Source: Pythium myriotylum (lineage: Eukaryota > Oomycota > Peronosporomycetes > Pythiales > Pythiaceae). From it: DNA of 64,000 bases. The DNA lies in the NCBI GenBank assembly GCA_023091665.1, contig JALJCQ010000024.1:1301260-1365259 (forward strand). The letters run 5' to 3'. Positions 33,701 through 41,543 of this stretch are shown here, piece after piece; position 1 is the stretch's first letter, and every line of letters starts with the position of its first letter. The position numbers were made by a program, and so were the translations under genes. The notes under the pieces were generated by a model that worked only from the letters and a program-made list of their open reading frames with translations, had not been told where the DNA came from and ran no database searches.

Positions 33701-34765
33701 CCAGCGCCTCACGAGAGCGAGCCGCTTCTTGCAGCGCCGTCGCTGCAGAAAGCTCCGCACAGCTCGCTGGATGATTGTCGCACTCTCATGGCGTCGACGG
33801 CGAGTGCGGCGTTTGGCGAGCACGCGCTTGAACGCACACAGTGCGAAGAACGCGGCGATGCGAGTGGCTGCTCGATGGTGGCGGCGTCTCATGACAGCTC
33901 GACGTGCGACCCACACGCGTGCAGCACTTTGCGCTGTGACAGCGGCGGCCAGCAGCTCCACGTCTCGCGGTCGCTCGAGCGCGTGCCGTCTCCACACCGG
34001 GAACGAATGAGCGAGCAGCGGCAGCACGAGCCGCCGCATGACGAGCCGCCGCGCGCAATGGCGCACTTTCCGTCGTCGATGGAACTCGAGCCTTTTGACC
34101 AGAAGTGTCTCCATCGCGAGCACGTCAAAAGCCGGCGTCTTCCTGCTCTTCATCTGGGTCTTCTTCTGCTTCTTGTGCGTGGTCTTGGGATCGACGGGCA
34201 GCTCGACGCGCTCGAGCACCTCGAAGCGGATGCCGCTGGCCGCGCCGTAGAGTCGGAAGCTCGTGGCCAGCGCCGCGTGCGCGTGGACGCCGTCGCGCAG
34301 GTCCGCGAAGCTCTGCGCCTCAGCGTTGCGCAGGTCCCAGGTCGTGCCCAGGAAGCAGTGGCCGGTCTTGCGGTTCTCCAGCAGGTAGACTCCGGCGTCC
34401 ACGAGCCGCAGCGCGTCCGCGTGCCTGGCCTGGTCGAGCGCGTTGTTGTTGGCGAGCTTTGGCACGGCGACGACGCGCTTGAGTGGCGGCGTGACGCCCA
34501 CGCCCACGCGAGGCTTCTTGCTCGTGAGCGCGTGGATGCGCAGCGCGTAGGCCTCGAGCTCGCTCGTCTCTCTCGCCGACGGAGGCGCCCGCGACGCCAG
34601 CAGCACGGCCGACGGCGGCGGCATCTCGCGCGTGGCGCTGGACTGTTTAGTGACGGGAGAAAGAGGCGTCGGAAGAGGCGACTTGGACGGCGTCGTCTGG
34701 CGGCTGTCGGGCGCCGCCAGAGCCGGCGGCAGGCGCGTTGGACTCGTCGGCGTCTCCGCTTTCAT
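30752..34765 (-). CDS. 1337-aa IQ-motif, B-box-like and WW-domain protein
   Basis: Single 4014-nt exon from the ATG at 34765. Residues 1-100 are disordered and Pro/Ser-rich. Residues about 122-225 show a GIY-YIG-like pattern (AGVYLLEN...CFLGTTWDLR...METLL). From about 270 to 1100 there are some twenty IQ motifs (for example IQRVYRGHRGR, IQRVMRGFHAR, IQRVFRGYLGR), the calmodulin/light-chain binding helices of myosins and ASPM-like proteins. Cysteine pairs at 654/657 and 674/677 and a B-box-like set at 722-753 interrupt the IQ array. WW domains lie at about 1119-1147 and 1173-1200, followed by a Tyr/Asn-rich acidic tail. Likely a calmodulin-binding cytoskeletal scaffold. A long plus-strand open frame across it (32480-35851) is a shadow. 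Confidence 0.9.
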   Translation of the reverse strand: MKAETPTSPTRLPPALAAPDSRQTTPSKSPLPTPLSPVTKQSSATREMPPPSAVLLASRAPPSARETSELEAYALRIHALTSKKPRVGVGVTPPLKRVVAVPKLANNNALDQARHADALRLVDAGVYLLENRKTGHCFLGTTWDLRNAEAQSFADLRDGVHAHAALATSFRLYGAASGIRFEVLERVELPVDPKTTHKKQKKTQMKSRKTPAFDVLAMETLLVKRLEFHRRRKVRHCARRLVMRRLVLPLLAHSFPVWRRHALERPRDVELLAAAVTAQSAARVWVARRAVMRRRHHRAATRIAAFFALCAFKRVLAKRRTRRRRHESATIIQRAVRSFLQRRRCKKRLALVRRWLNARRIQRVYRGHRGRVEARGIRSRRRREEAATKIQATTRGLLARRGLARQRVAFERKEKCVLIQACWRGFFTRERVYRPLWQSRQVTQQQETAARRLQAFYRRYFVRDRMVRAAQQHALELEQASRIHAAYKNFLAKKFGWAAMTYKLEQSSATRIQRAARRWFFFARIARLSREHRRDRAARHIQRVMRGFHARMLARSRRELLRRQFAACRVRHVWRLSQALTKLHASVRVWRERRSACCIQRYVRGRRQRRDFLVLRAQVRRERAATRIQSAFRAHVAKKEWRRRLQLRRDGMACDECGDAVATVFSWRLSMELCTRCAGRWLGEHDEVVELTRFRRMQQLAANTQRVYRGFQARAQLRFGVCEFCDQRAVRVACRVCPGTRGRFCHSCDALFHASMVFKPPHSDRLRVEAFERERDAAIRLQTHWRRHAQRDTLSRLRHSRQTAAAASIQRAYVSRRQRRHTRALVTAKHELIRRQQAAACTLQRLARGFLARRLARHLRCREQSAIVIQRVFRGYLGRQIAFSKRRRRDAAVSIQRHVRGIQARQLAQLKRVEAQRLREQRGAIVIQRVIRGWLVRRRCWHARRARAATTVQSAWRRDRAKRLLRRLVHARNERLRLEAEQRERERIEAQRERERAAATKIQSLVRRFLARRKLVRRRVERARCRREEQLAVWIAVERASAVRIQRFVRRQWLSRAAQASLRIQCCARQWLARRELHRLRVIKKAVVCIQRAFRYSRAKRKLTRLVSLESLAVAGSVGGWVELFDEESGCVYYYNRETMASQWVKPPEFMGASPDEALAQQYPEEIETNEPPEWVEYWDENVGTSYFYNTRTGEATWAAPDGVTSNQSDDAWAWPPGAPVDGKAKFHKEAAAVVMENNQSETEIAPVYYYDEQGNAYAYDYSTYGYENNSYAYYDYDAAVSGGAAGVPANAVQEFDESPVDTSYDINYEIYMTQLQRDAERRQQQEDDEESVTEWA

Positions 34766-34975
34766 CTCCGCGTCGTCTCGGAGCTGCTGCGCCGCGCAGG
34801 ACGCCGCTACAGCGCGCGGCGCGACGGTCTCATCCTGCCTCGTTGTCTAATGGCGTCCAACAATGAAACTGTTGTGGCATGCACCAATAATAATTGTTCC
34901 TCCACCAATAACACCAATGACAATAAAAAATTGGGGTCTAAGAAAAGAGAGATTGCTTTGGTTTCATGGATCTAC

Positions 34976-36031
34976 TTACTGCTGGGGCTCCTCCGCGGGC
35001 GCCTCGGCGTCCTCCTCGGGCGCCTCGTTGAGCACGCTGTAGTACTCGGGGTTGGCGTCCACGCAGTCGCGCAGCGCCAGCGTCTCGGCGCCGCAGTGCT
35101 CGATAAAGTCGAGTCCGCTCTGCTTGCAGCGGTCCAGACACGCCTCCCAGGCCGTAAACTCCTTCCCGCACGGCCCGGCCTTCATGAACTTGCAGAAGCC
35201 GCACTCGGCCTTGGCCGGCGCGCCGACGCACTTGCCCGTGGCCGGGTCGAACGACGACGAGACGCAGAGCGTGCCCTGGAGCACGGCGGTCTCGGGCTTG
35301 GGCGGCGCCACGCTCGCGGCCACGGCCGGGAACGGGTTGAAGAGCGGCAGCAGCTTGGACTCGAACTCGGGCAGCTCGCCCGCCCACTCGACGGGCTCGT
35401 GGTCGTTCGCGAGCAGCGCGTCGAGCTGGCCGCTCGCTCGCAGGCGCTCGAGCAGCACGCTCGAGTAGCCGCTGTTGAGTCCCTGGCCGCCGTTGAAGGA
35501 CGCGACGGTCACGTGCGGGGCGTCGACGCCGGCGTCAAAGTCGATGGGCTCGCCCGTCTCGGTCGTCACGGCCACGAGCACGGCCTGCGTCTGCGCGTCC
35601 TCGACGTAGCCCTTGACGTGGAGCTGCGCGGCGCGGCCGAGGATGGGCGCAAAGGTCTCTTTCTCCTTGTCCGTCGGGTTGTACTTGAGCACGAGGAAGA
35701 GCTGGTCGTCCGCCGACGACGCGAACTTGGCCGGGTACTGCGCGCGCAGCGACGCCGCCGAGTCTTTGTCCACGAAGACGCCGACGAATTCCACGCCCGG
35801 ACTGCTCGGCGAGGCGGCCGAGGACGAGGACGACGCCGACGAGGATGCTGATGACTGGGCGCCTGTCTCAGCGTTGGTGCCTTCGAGCCGCGCGAGCGAG
35901 AGCGCCGAGGCGGCGGCCGCCGGGCCCGCGAGCAGCGAGGCGAGCGAGTGGCGGAGGCGGCGCTGGAAGAGCATGGGCAGCAGGATGGCTCGACAATGGG
36001 CGGCCAGCGATATTGGGGCAAAGAGAGACAT
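34976..36031 (-). CDS. GCK-domain protein with twin CX9C motifs, probably mitochondrial
   Basis: Single exon, 351 aa, from the ATG at 36031. The N-terminus is rich in Arg/Ala/Ser/Leu with no acidic residue in the first 45 or so, typical of a mitochondrial presequence. A Ser-rich linker precedes a middle domain with GVFVDKDSAASL and HVTVASFNGG; the HVT could be one half of a 2H-phosphoesterase-like pair, but this is weak. The C-terminal GCK domain has CGFC (277-280), C288-x9-C298, C302 and C313-x9-C323, the twin CX9C arrangement of intermembrane-space proteins imported by the MIA40 pathway (established knowledge). The last 20 residues are Glu/Pro/Ala-rich. It sits divergently from the MinC gene. 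Confidence 0.82.
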   Translation of the reverse strand: MSLFAPISLAAHCRAILLPMLFQRRLRHSLASLLAGPAAAASALSLARLEGTNAETGAQSSASSSASSSSSAASPSSPGVEFVGVFVDKDSAASLRAQYPAKFASSADDQLFLVLKYNPTDKEKETFAPILGRAAQLHVKGYVEDAQTQAVLVAVTTETGEPIDFDAGVDAPHVTVASFNGGQGLNSGYSSVLLERLRASGQLDALLANDHEPVEWAGELPEFESKLLPLFNPFPAVAASVAPPKPETAVLQGTLCVSSSFDPATGKCVGAPAKAECGFCKFMKAGPCGKEFTAWEACLDRCKQSGLDFIEHCGAETLALRDCVDANPEYYSVLNEAPEEDAEAPAEEPQQ

Positions 36032-36448
36032 GACGTGGCGACCGGGAAGTCAAATGGGAATATGGTGTGGACCACATGACGATAGCGATCCTCGCCGAAC
36101 ATGGGAGAATGAGAGCGCGAGCCTTTCGCCGTCCCCAGCGAGCTTCTTCGCCCTTGCAACGCACGCAGATCGATAGAGAGACGACTGAGGAGTCGGATCA
36201 ACCACGCGGCGGCCACGGCGTCGGCTCTCACGACGGAGAAAAACTGCATTGGGCGATTCCGGCGGTGGATTTGAACACCGGAGATTCATTCATTCGCCTG
36301 GGCTAACTCCGCAATTAGCCGCAATTAGCCTGGCCCCCGCGGTCCACTCGGTTTTAGCAGAGCCAATCATGCCGGTTTTACCGCGGTACGACACAGCCTT
36401 TCCTTCAGCGGAGCTCCTCGGCCGCCAGACGCTCCTCCATCCTCGGCC
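36032..36448. other. Divergent promoter region, GCK gene / MinC
   Basis: 417 bp between two genes of likely mitochondrial proteins. A T-arm-like sequence at 36262-36283 was examined and rejected as a tRNA. No other feature seen. Confidence 0.4.
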
Positions 36449-37572
36449 ATGCTGCGCCGCCGACTCTTCTCCTCGCGCGCGCTGCGCCGCCACGACGACT
36501 TCGCGCGCGCCGCGCCCTCCTCCTCTTCCTCCTCCTCCTCGTCGTCTCCGTCTCGCTCGGCCTCGGCGCACGGCGCCGCCTCGGCTCGCCCGCAGGCGCA
36601 GCACGCGCTCGACGGCCGCTCGTACCTTCTGCCGACGCTCACGCTGCAGCGCGCGCCCGGCACGCTCGCGATCGCGACGGCCACGCCCGTCGAAGGCCCG
36701 CTGCTGCAGACGCGCGCGCGCAAGACGCCCATCGTGCTCGACCTGCAGCTCGTCTCCAGCGACGGTGCGTGTACTGTATGCGACAAGGGTCAAACCCGGG
36801 CGCTGAACCCTTTGACGGATGTGACAGGCTCGCCGCATGCGCAGCCCATCAAGAAGCACGAGCTGCGCGCCGAGATCGACCGGCTCAGCGTACGTGGGTC
36901 TGCTGCTGCTGCTGCGGCTCTAGCTCACGACTGTCCCCATTGCAGGCGCTCGGGTTCATCCCCGTGGGCATCACCAACGCGAGCGAGGACATCAAGCAGC
37001 TCGCGCTCAAGCTCCAGCTCCCGTACTTGATCAGCACGCGAATGCACTTGTCGGCGCAGCCGCAAGCGCCGCTCGACCTCGTGCAAGTGGACGCCGTCGA
37101 CGCCGACGCCTTCGAGTGCGCGGCCGAACCGCAGCGCGAGCCACCGAGCGCAGCATCCAGCGACGCCGAGACTAGTACGACGACGACGGCCGCGGACGAC
37201 AATGCTGCATCCACTGCCGTCAGCAGCACGCCGCCGATGGTCGTGTACGCGTCCGTGCGGTCGGGGCAGCAGATCTTCGCGCAGAACAAGTCGCTCGTGG
37301 TGCTGGGCAACGTCAACTCGGGCGCCGAGGTGCTCGCGGACGGCGACATCTACGTCATGGGCGCGCTCAAGGGCCGCGCGCTCGCGGGCATCGGCGGCGA
37401 CGTGCGCGCGCGCATCACGTGCCAGAGCTTCGACGCCGAGCTCGTGTCCATCGCGCACCACTTTACGACGTGCGAGGCGCTGCCGACGGCGACGACGGGC
37501 GAGCTGCGGCCGCTCAAGCCCACGACGGTCAGCGTGCGCGACGACCAGCTCCACTTCCAGTCCATGGCCTGA
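36449..37572 (+). CDS. minC: MinC-like septum-site determining protein, mitochondrial
   Basis: Exons 36449..36764, 36828..36889, 36946..37572; introns 63 and 56 nt; 334 aa. The start MLRRRLFSSRALRRHDDFAR is a classic mitochondrial presequence, followed by a Ser run. Residues about 80-175 look like the MinC N-terminal domain (PIVLDLQLVS...LRAEIDRLSALGFIPVGITN). Residues 224-305 contain the MinC C-terminal beta-helix signature: VRSGQQIFAQNKSLVVLGNV, NSGAEVLADGDIYVMGALKG and RALAGIGGD, which in bacteria binds MinD and FtsZ. Min-system genes of alphaproteobacterial descent are known in mitochondria of several protists including stramenopiles (from general knowledge). A role in placing the mitochondrial division ring is inferred. 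Confidence 0.9.
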
Positions 37573-37656
37573 GAGGGCTCTCCCATGTTGCGTTTTGGAT
37601 TGATTATAAATACGAGATACTACACACGCTTATAGGTTTCTACGTCTTGGTCGTCG

Positions 37657-38154
37657 TCACAGTCGACTCGCGTCGAGCGCGTCGAGCGCGTCGATCGACT
37701 CTTGCACGGTCGCGCGGTACTGCGCCGAGCTGCGGCAGTCGAGCGAGCAGTAGTCGGTGGCCTCGGTGGACGCGGCGGCGAGGTCGCGGAAGAAGCGCTG
37801 GCGGCAGTTGGCGCACGTGGCCTGCATGGCGCGCGGGCCGCGCGGCGCCTCGTGGCTCTCGAGCTCCTGCAGCATGCCGACGCGGCGCCGCATCTCGGAG
37901 CAGGCCGAGAGGCGGCGGTGGCGCCGCGTCGGCTCGAGCGCCGCGCGCGTGGGCTCGTGCTCGTTCCAGTGGCGCAGGAACCTCCAGAGCCGCGCGTAGA
38001 AGCTGGTCGAGGGCTCGGCGGTCGGCTCGAGCGTCGGCTCGAGCGTCGTGGGCTTGGCGAGCGGCGCGTCGCGGCGCGGCAGCGGCAGCACGGAGGCGCC
38101 GCATCGGGCGTCGCGCGGCAGCACGAGCGGCGGGGCGAGCGTCACGCAGGGCAT
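37657..38154 (-). CDS. Small protein with C-terminal CxxC/CxxxC zinc-binding motif
   Basis: Single exon of 165 aa from the ATG at 38154; the frame is open upstream to 38388 but homologous features begin here. A proline-rich start with a TLEPTLEPTAEPST repeat leads to an aromatic helix (FYARLWRFLRHWNEHE). Residues 114-140 contain CANC and YCSLDCR, a C-x2-C-x18-C-x3-C arrangement reminiscent of the FLZ (DUF581) zinc finger of plants, where CS..CR follows the CxxC pair. It may be a kinase-adaptor-type domain; family membership is uncertain. It converges with MinC, 84 bp between stops. Confidence 0.65.
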   Translation of the reverse strand: MPCVTLAPPLVLPRDARCGASVLPLPRRDAPLAKPTTLEPTLEPTAEPSTSFYARLWRFLRHWNEHEPTRAALEPTRRHRRLSACSEMRRRVGMLQELESHEAPRGPRAMQATCANCRQRFFRDLAAASTEATDYCSLDCRSSAQYRATVQESIDALDALDASRL

Positions 38155-38957
38155 GGCGAGCTGTTCGGAAGCGCGGAACCGATTCGCGGCGGGATCCGTT
38201 CTGCGGGGCGAAGCGCGTTTTCGCGACTGAGGCGGCTGAGGCGGGATCAAGAGCAGGGCGGCGGGGAGAGAAGAGGCGGCGAGCCAAGAACCAAGAGAGA
38301 AAGCGACGTGTGAGGCTGTTCTCCCAACTTCCAACGTTGGGTTTCTGGTCACTTTCGAGCAGACGAAACGGCGCGCGCGGGGGAACAAATCCTCACGGGA
38401 GCGCGAAACCAGGACGCGAGAGGTTATTTCAGGGCGAAACCAGGTCGACCAGATCCAGAGTGGCGGTCTCTTGGACGGAAGAGTGATGGTCTTTTCTTTC
38501 TTGAAGCGCGCGAACTGGATGGAAAGCTGGGACGAGAGCGCCGGGCGTAATGGAAGTGGCTGTCAACGCCTCGGATGACTCGCCATCAGAACAAAAAACG
38601 ACACAACGACCACGCTGAGAAAACCTGCCAGCGCAAAGAAAAAAGAAACAGGCGAGACGAGGAGAACAAACAAACAAAAAAAAAAAAAGATGCGCCGTGG
38701 GACGACGACGACCAAACGGTGGAAAGATCCGTTCCGTTCTCTCTTCTCGCCCGAGAACCTCCGGAATCCAGCAACTTCAGAAAAAAAACAAACAAAAACC
38801 ACCCAAGAGACACGTGGGTGCGTCCAGAGGTGTTGAAGTGGTACATTCGGGTTTTGCGACTCGACGGACTCAGATCGCAACTGGCCCAATCGCATCTCTC
38901 TTTCCATTGGTCGAAACCACGTCTTGTCGTGCCCGCATTTCCGCCAATCGAAAAAGA
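38155..38957. other. Gene-free stretch with A-rich tract
   Basis: 803 bp upstream of the CxxC protein gene. It contains an A/C-rich tract with a 12-nt A run at 38677-38690 and no convincing coding region; several long open frames occur by composition only. Confidence 0.4.
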
Positions 38958-39037
38958 TGATACGAGTGGGATTTGAACCCACGCCCCGAAAGACTGGAGC
39001 CTAAATCCAGCGCCTTAGACCACTCGGCCATCGTACC
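38958..39037 (-). tRNA. tRNA-Leu (anticodon UAG)
   Basis: Read on the minus strand, 80 nt without CCA. The acceptor stem GGTACGA pairs with TCGTATC (one G-U), discriminator A. The D arm GCCGAGTGG...GGC, anticodon arm CTGGA-TTTAGGC-TCCAG with UAG at positions 34-36, a long class-II variable arm (TCTTTCGGGGC) and T arm GTGGG-TTCAAAT-CCCAC all fit a eukaryotic tRNA-Leu reading CUA and other CUN codons. A T run (TCTTTTTC) immediately after the discriminator serves as the RNA polymerase III terminator. No intron. Confidence 0.95.
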
Positions 39038-39598
39038 ACGACGTCTCGTTAGTGGTCGTCTCTTTTAATCACTCGTACCTTGTGAGGAGCTCCAAAGTGT
39101 CGCACTCCAGCAGCTCCCGTCGTCCTGGTCCTCTCTGGCCTCTTCGATGGCCCCCCCCCCACCTTGGCACCTCGTGAGGAGCTCCACGCCCAGTGTCTCA
39201 CTTGAGCTCTTCTCCCTCGACACCACGACGCTGGGCCTCTCCGGCCTCTTGGGGCGGTGTCTGGGCAGCGCCGTCAGCGACCACGAGAGCGGATTCCGGC
39301 GTCCGGCGTCCGCGACGCTGTTCGCCCGTGCTGACGCCCTCGTCGCATGGCGTCAACCGAGTGTCCGCGCACAGAGGAGACCCCTTTTGGCAGGCGAGTC
39401 ATCCGAGCGGGAGGAGCCACGCCCCGGGCGAGCAATCAGGAGCTCTTCGCGTCCGAATATTCATTATAACAGTTCTCTAGCACAATTTGCATAATTAAAT
39501 GCTATAAATTGATAATTGCATATTATACATTACTTGCTATCATGGAGGTTGCGTGTCACGCGTAGCGATCTGCTCTAGTGCAACGTCAGACGCGAACT
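39038..39598. promoter_or_regulatory. Upstream region of paralog L
   Basis: Contains two GAGGAGCTCC sites (39084-39093 and 39176-39185), each followed by AGTGTC or a close variant, then GCGAGCAATCA at about 39428 and an AT-rich segment with CATTATAACAG at about 39464. The combination of GCGxGCAATCA followed by an ATTAT(A/T)ACAG segment also precedes paralog M. An open frame at 39147-39494 is low complexity and not considered a gene. Confidence 0.4.
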
Positions 39599-40768
39599 AT
39601 GAACCGCCGCGCGACGCCCAAGCCCAAGCGCAAGCGCCCGCCGCGCAAGTCGACGTTCGTCGCGCGCAAAGAGGAGAAGCAGCGACTCGAGCGAGAGCTC
39701 GCGCGGCTCCAGGCGCAGTGGCTCGCGCTGCAGGCCGAGGACGAGCTCGGCCGGGGCTCGCCCACGTCGCCGTCTTCTCTCTCGGTCGTCGCCTCTCCAC
39801 CACCACCACCGCCACCACCGCCGTCAGTGACTCTCTCACAAGACAGCGAGCGAGAAGAAGAGCCCGCGGCGCTCGCCGTCGTGCGCGACCGCCACTTGGC
39901 GTTCACGGGGCTGCGCTCGCTGCTCTCGGCCTACCTCTCGACGCCCGAGGCCAACGCCACGAACGAGCCCATCCGCCTGCCGCTCGACACGGCTGCGAGA
40001 CGCGCGACGCTGCTGCGTGCCAGCGTGCCCGCCATCCAGCAGGCGAGGCGCTCCGTGCTCGAGCGCTGTCGCTTCCTCGATCTCTCACGACCGCATCTCG
40101 CGACCGAGTGGTTCGAGCGCGAGGACAAGTCCATGAGCCTCATGCAGTTCGACGTGACGCCGTTCCGCGACGTCCGCTGCTCCGTGCAGGACGTCTACGA
40201 CGCCATCGGCTTCTACGCGCAGAACGTCGAGATCCTCGTCTCGGAGCGCATCGGAGACCTCACGCTGCGAGAAGACGACGAAGTCGAGCCCGTCGGCGCA
40301 GTCGCCGGCTGCGGCGCTCGTGTGTCGCAGCGGAGACTCATGTCCGCGGCAAATTACGGCATCACGATCGACGCCAACGTCGCGGTCTTCCGACAGCACT
40401 TTGACGCAGGCGCGTGCTCGGAAATGCCCCAGGAACACGCCATCCTGAGCACGCAGAGTGTCCACTCGGACGAGCTCTATCCGTACCAAGCGGACCGCGT
40501 GCGCTACGACCACGAGAGCGTGACGCTGGTCCAGCAAGTGCCAACCGCTGACGGAGAGCTCGTGACGACGCTCGTGAGGATGGTCACGTTCACGCGGCAC
40601 AGCTCCAATGGAGCCCACCCGATCACCAACGAAAACGAGGCGCCACTGCGCACGCTATCGATGCAGTGGTGGGACCTCATGCTCCTGTCGGTCCACGAGC
40701 ACGTCTTGGCGTCTGCTCGGGCAGCGTCGAGCACCAGTCCTATGCCCTCGGAGCTCGGCTCGCCGTGA
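39599..40768 (+). CDS. Intronless M96-like paralog L
   Basis: Single exon, 389 aa, ATG at 39599 (MNRRATPKPKRKR then RKSTFVARKEEKQRLEREL). The upstream in-frame codon at 39578 is GTG. A polyproline run lies at about residue 65. START-like blocks: IRLPLDTAARRATLL, LATEWFERED, FDVTPF, VYDAIGFYAQNVEILVSE, IGDLTLRED, ARVSQRRLMS, ELYPYQADRVRYD, LVRMVTFTRHSS. Closest relatives in the window are M, J and K. It lies 24 kb from K but would be next to M and on the same strand as J and K if the proposed 23523-51372 inversion is undone. Confidence 0.88.
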   Translation: MNRRATPKPKRKRPPRKSTFVARKEEKQRLERELARLQAQWLALQAEDELGRGSPTSPSSLSVVASPPPPPPPPPSVTLSQDSEREEEPAALAVVRDRHLAFTGLRSLLSAYLSTPEANATNEPIRLPLDTAARRATLLRASVPAIQQARRSVLERCRFLDLSRPHLATEWFEREDKSMSLMQFDVTPFRDVRCSVQDVYDAIGFYAQNVEILVSERIGDLTLREDDEVEPVGAVAGCGARVSQRRLMSAANYGITIDANVAVFRQHFDAGACSEMPQEHAILSTQSVHSDELYPYQADRVRYDHESVTLVQQVPTADGELVTTLVRMVTFTRHSSNGAHPITNENEAPLRTLSMQWWDLMLLSVHEHVLASARAASSTSPMPSELGSP

Positions 40769-41543
40769 GAGTTTTCCGATGTCTTGTAACTTTAATGTAT
40801 CTGTACGAACTTGACGCTGTTAAGCATGACCAACACCAGAATCCCACGTGCGAGGACCGACTCAGCGAGTTCCGATGATATCAGCGCCCCTGTTTACATG
40901 GCGTGGCCCGTCATCCGTCGGGCTCGTGGCGAGCAATCACGCTCTCCCCGCAACACCGAGTCTCCTCTCCCTTTCTTTGCTACGATGTCCGACCCACTCC
41001 ACTCGATGCAGCTCGGCCTGACGCTCCAGCGTGATATATTACAGCCAGAGACGACTTTTCTGCGCGTTGCTACACTGTACTCTCTTTCGGACCGTCGCGA
41101 GTGAGATCTTTGTCCCCAGGCAGCGAGCTGGAAAAGGGTCCGCCTCACTGAGTTCTAGCAGAAGACCATCCGTCTTGGAGGTCTTCCTTGCGACGTGGTG
41201 CTCTCTCTGGTCCAAGAGCCAGTGGCGAGATCGATCGGGTGCTCGAGGCGTCGCCGAGGCGCAGGATTCCGGTGGCTTTTGTCTCCTTCAAACGGGACAG
41301 GCGAGCGCAATCCACAACGTTTGACTCGGCGAGTCATCAGCTCAGGCGGTGGCGCGCAATCACGCTCCTCGACCCTTCAGTATGCATTATTACAGGTTTA
41401 GAGAAGCAATATTACTTCAATGTTGTATCATTAGATACTATCTATAACTACTTTACATTAAGTTATAGCGTTTTCGACTAGCTCATCAGCCCCGCACCTC
41501 CGAGCCAGTCTCACGTTGCGTTTCTTGGTCTCACATCGCAACC
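40769..41543. promoter_or_regulatory. Upstream region of paralog M
   Basis: Contains GCGAGCAATCACGCTC (about 40931) and GCGCGCAATCACGCTC (about 41354), each followed downstream by an AT-rich segment ending TATTACAG (about 41040 and 41393). This duplicates the motif order seen before paralog L. The last 120 bp before the gene are AT-rich. No coding region supported. Confidence 0.4.

Noticed and set aside
32480..35851. 1123-codon open frame on plus
   Set aside because: It is the antisense shadow of the IQ/WW protein and the GCK gene; its composition is low-complexity Ser/Arg/His with no domain.
36240..36320. tRNA on minus suggested by GGTG-TTCAAATC-CACC
   Set aside because: The T loop would be 8 nt, no matching acceptor 5' half exists and no anticodon arm folds.
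39147..39494. 115-codon ORF upstream of paralog L
   Set aside because: Starts in a C run, is low complexity, lacks any homologous feature and overlaps putative promoter motifs.
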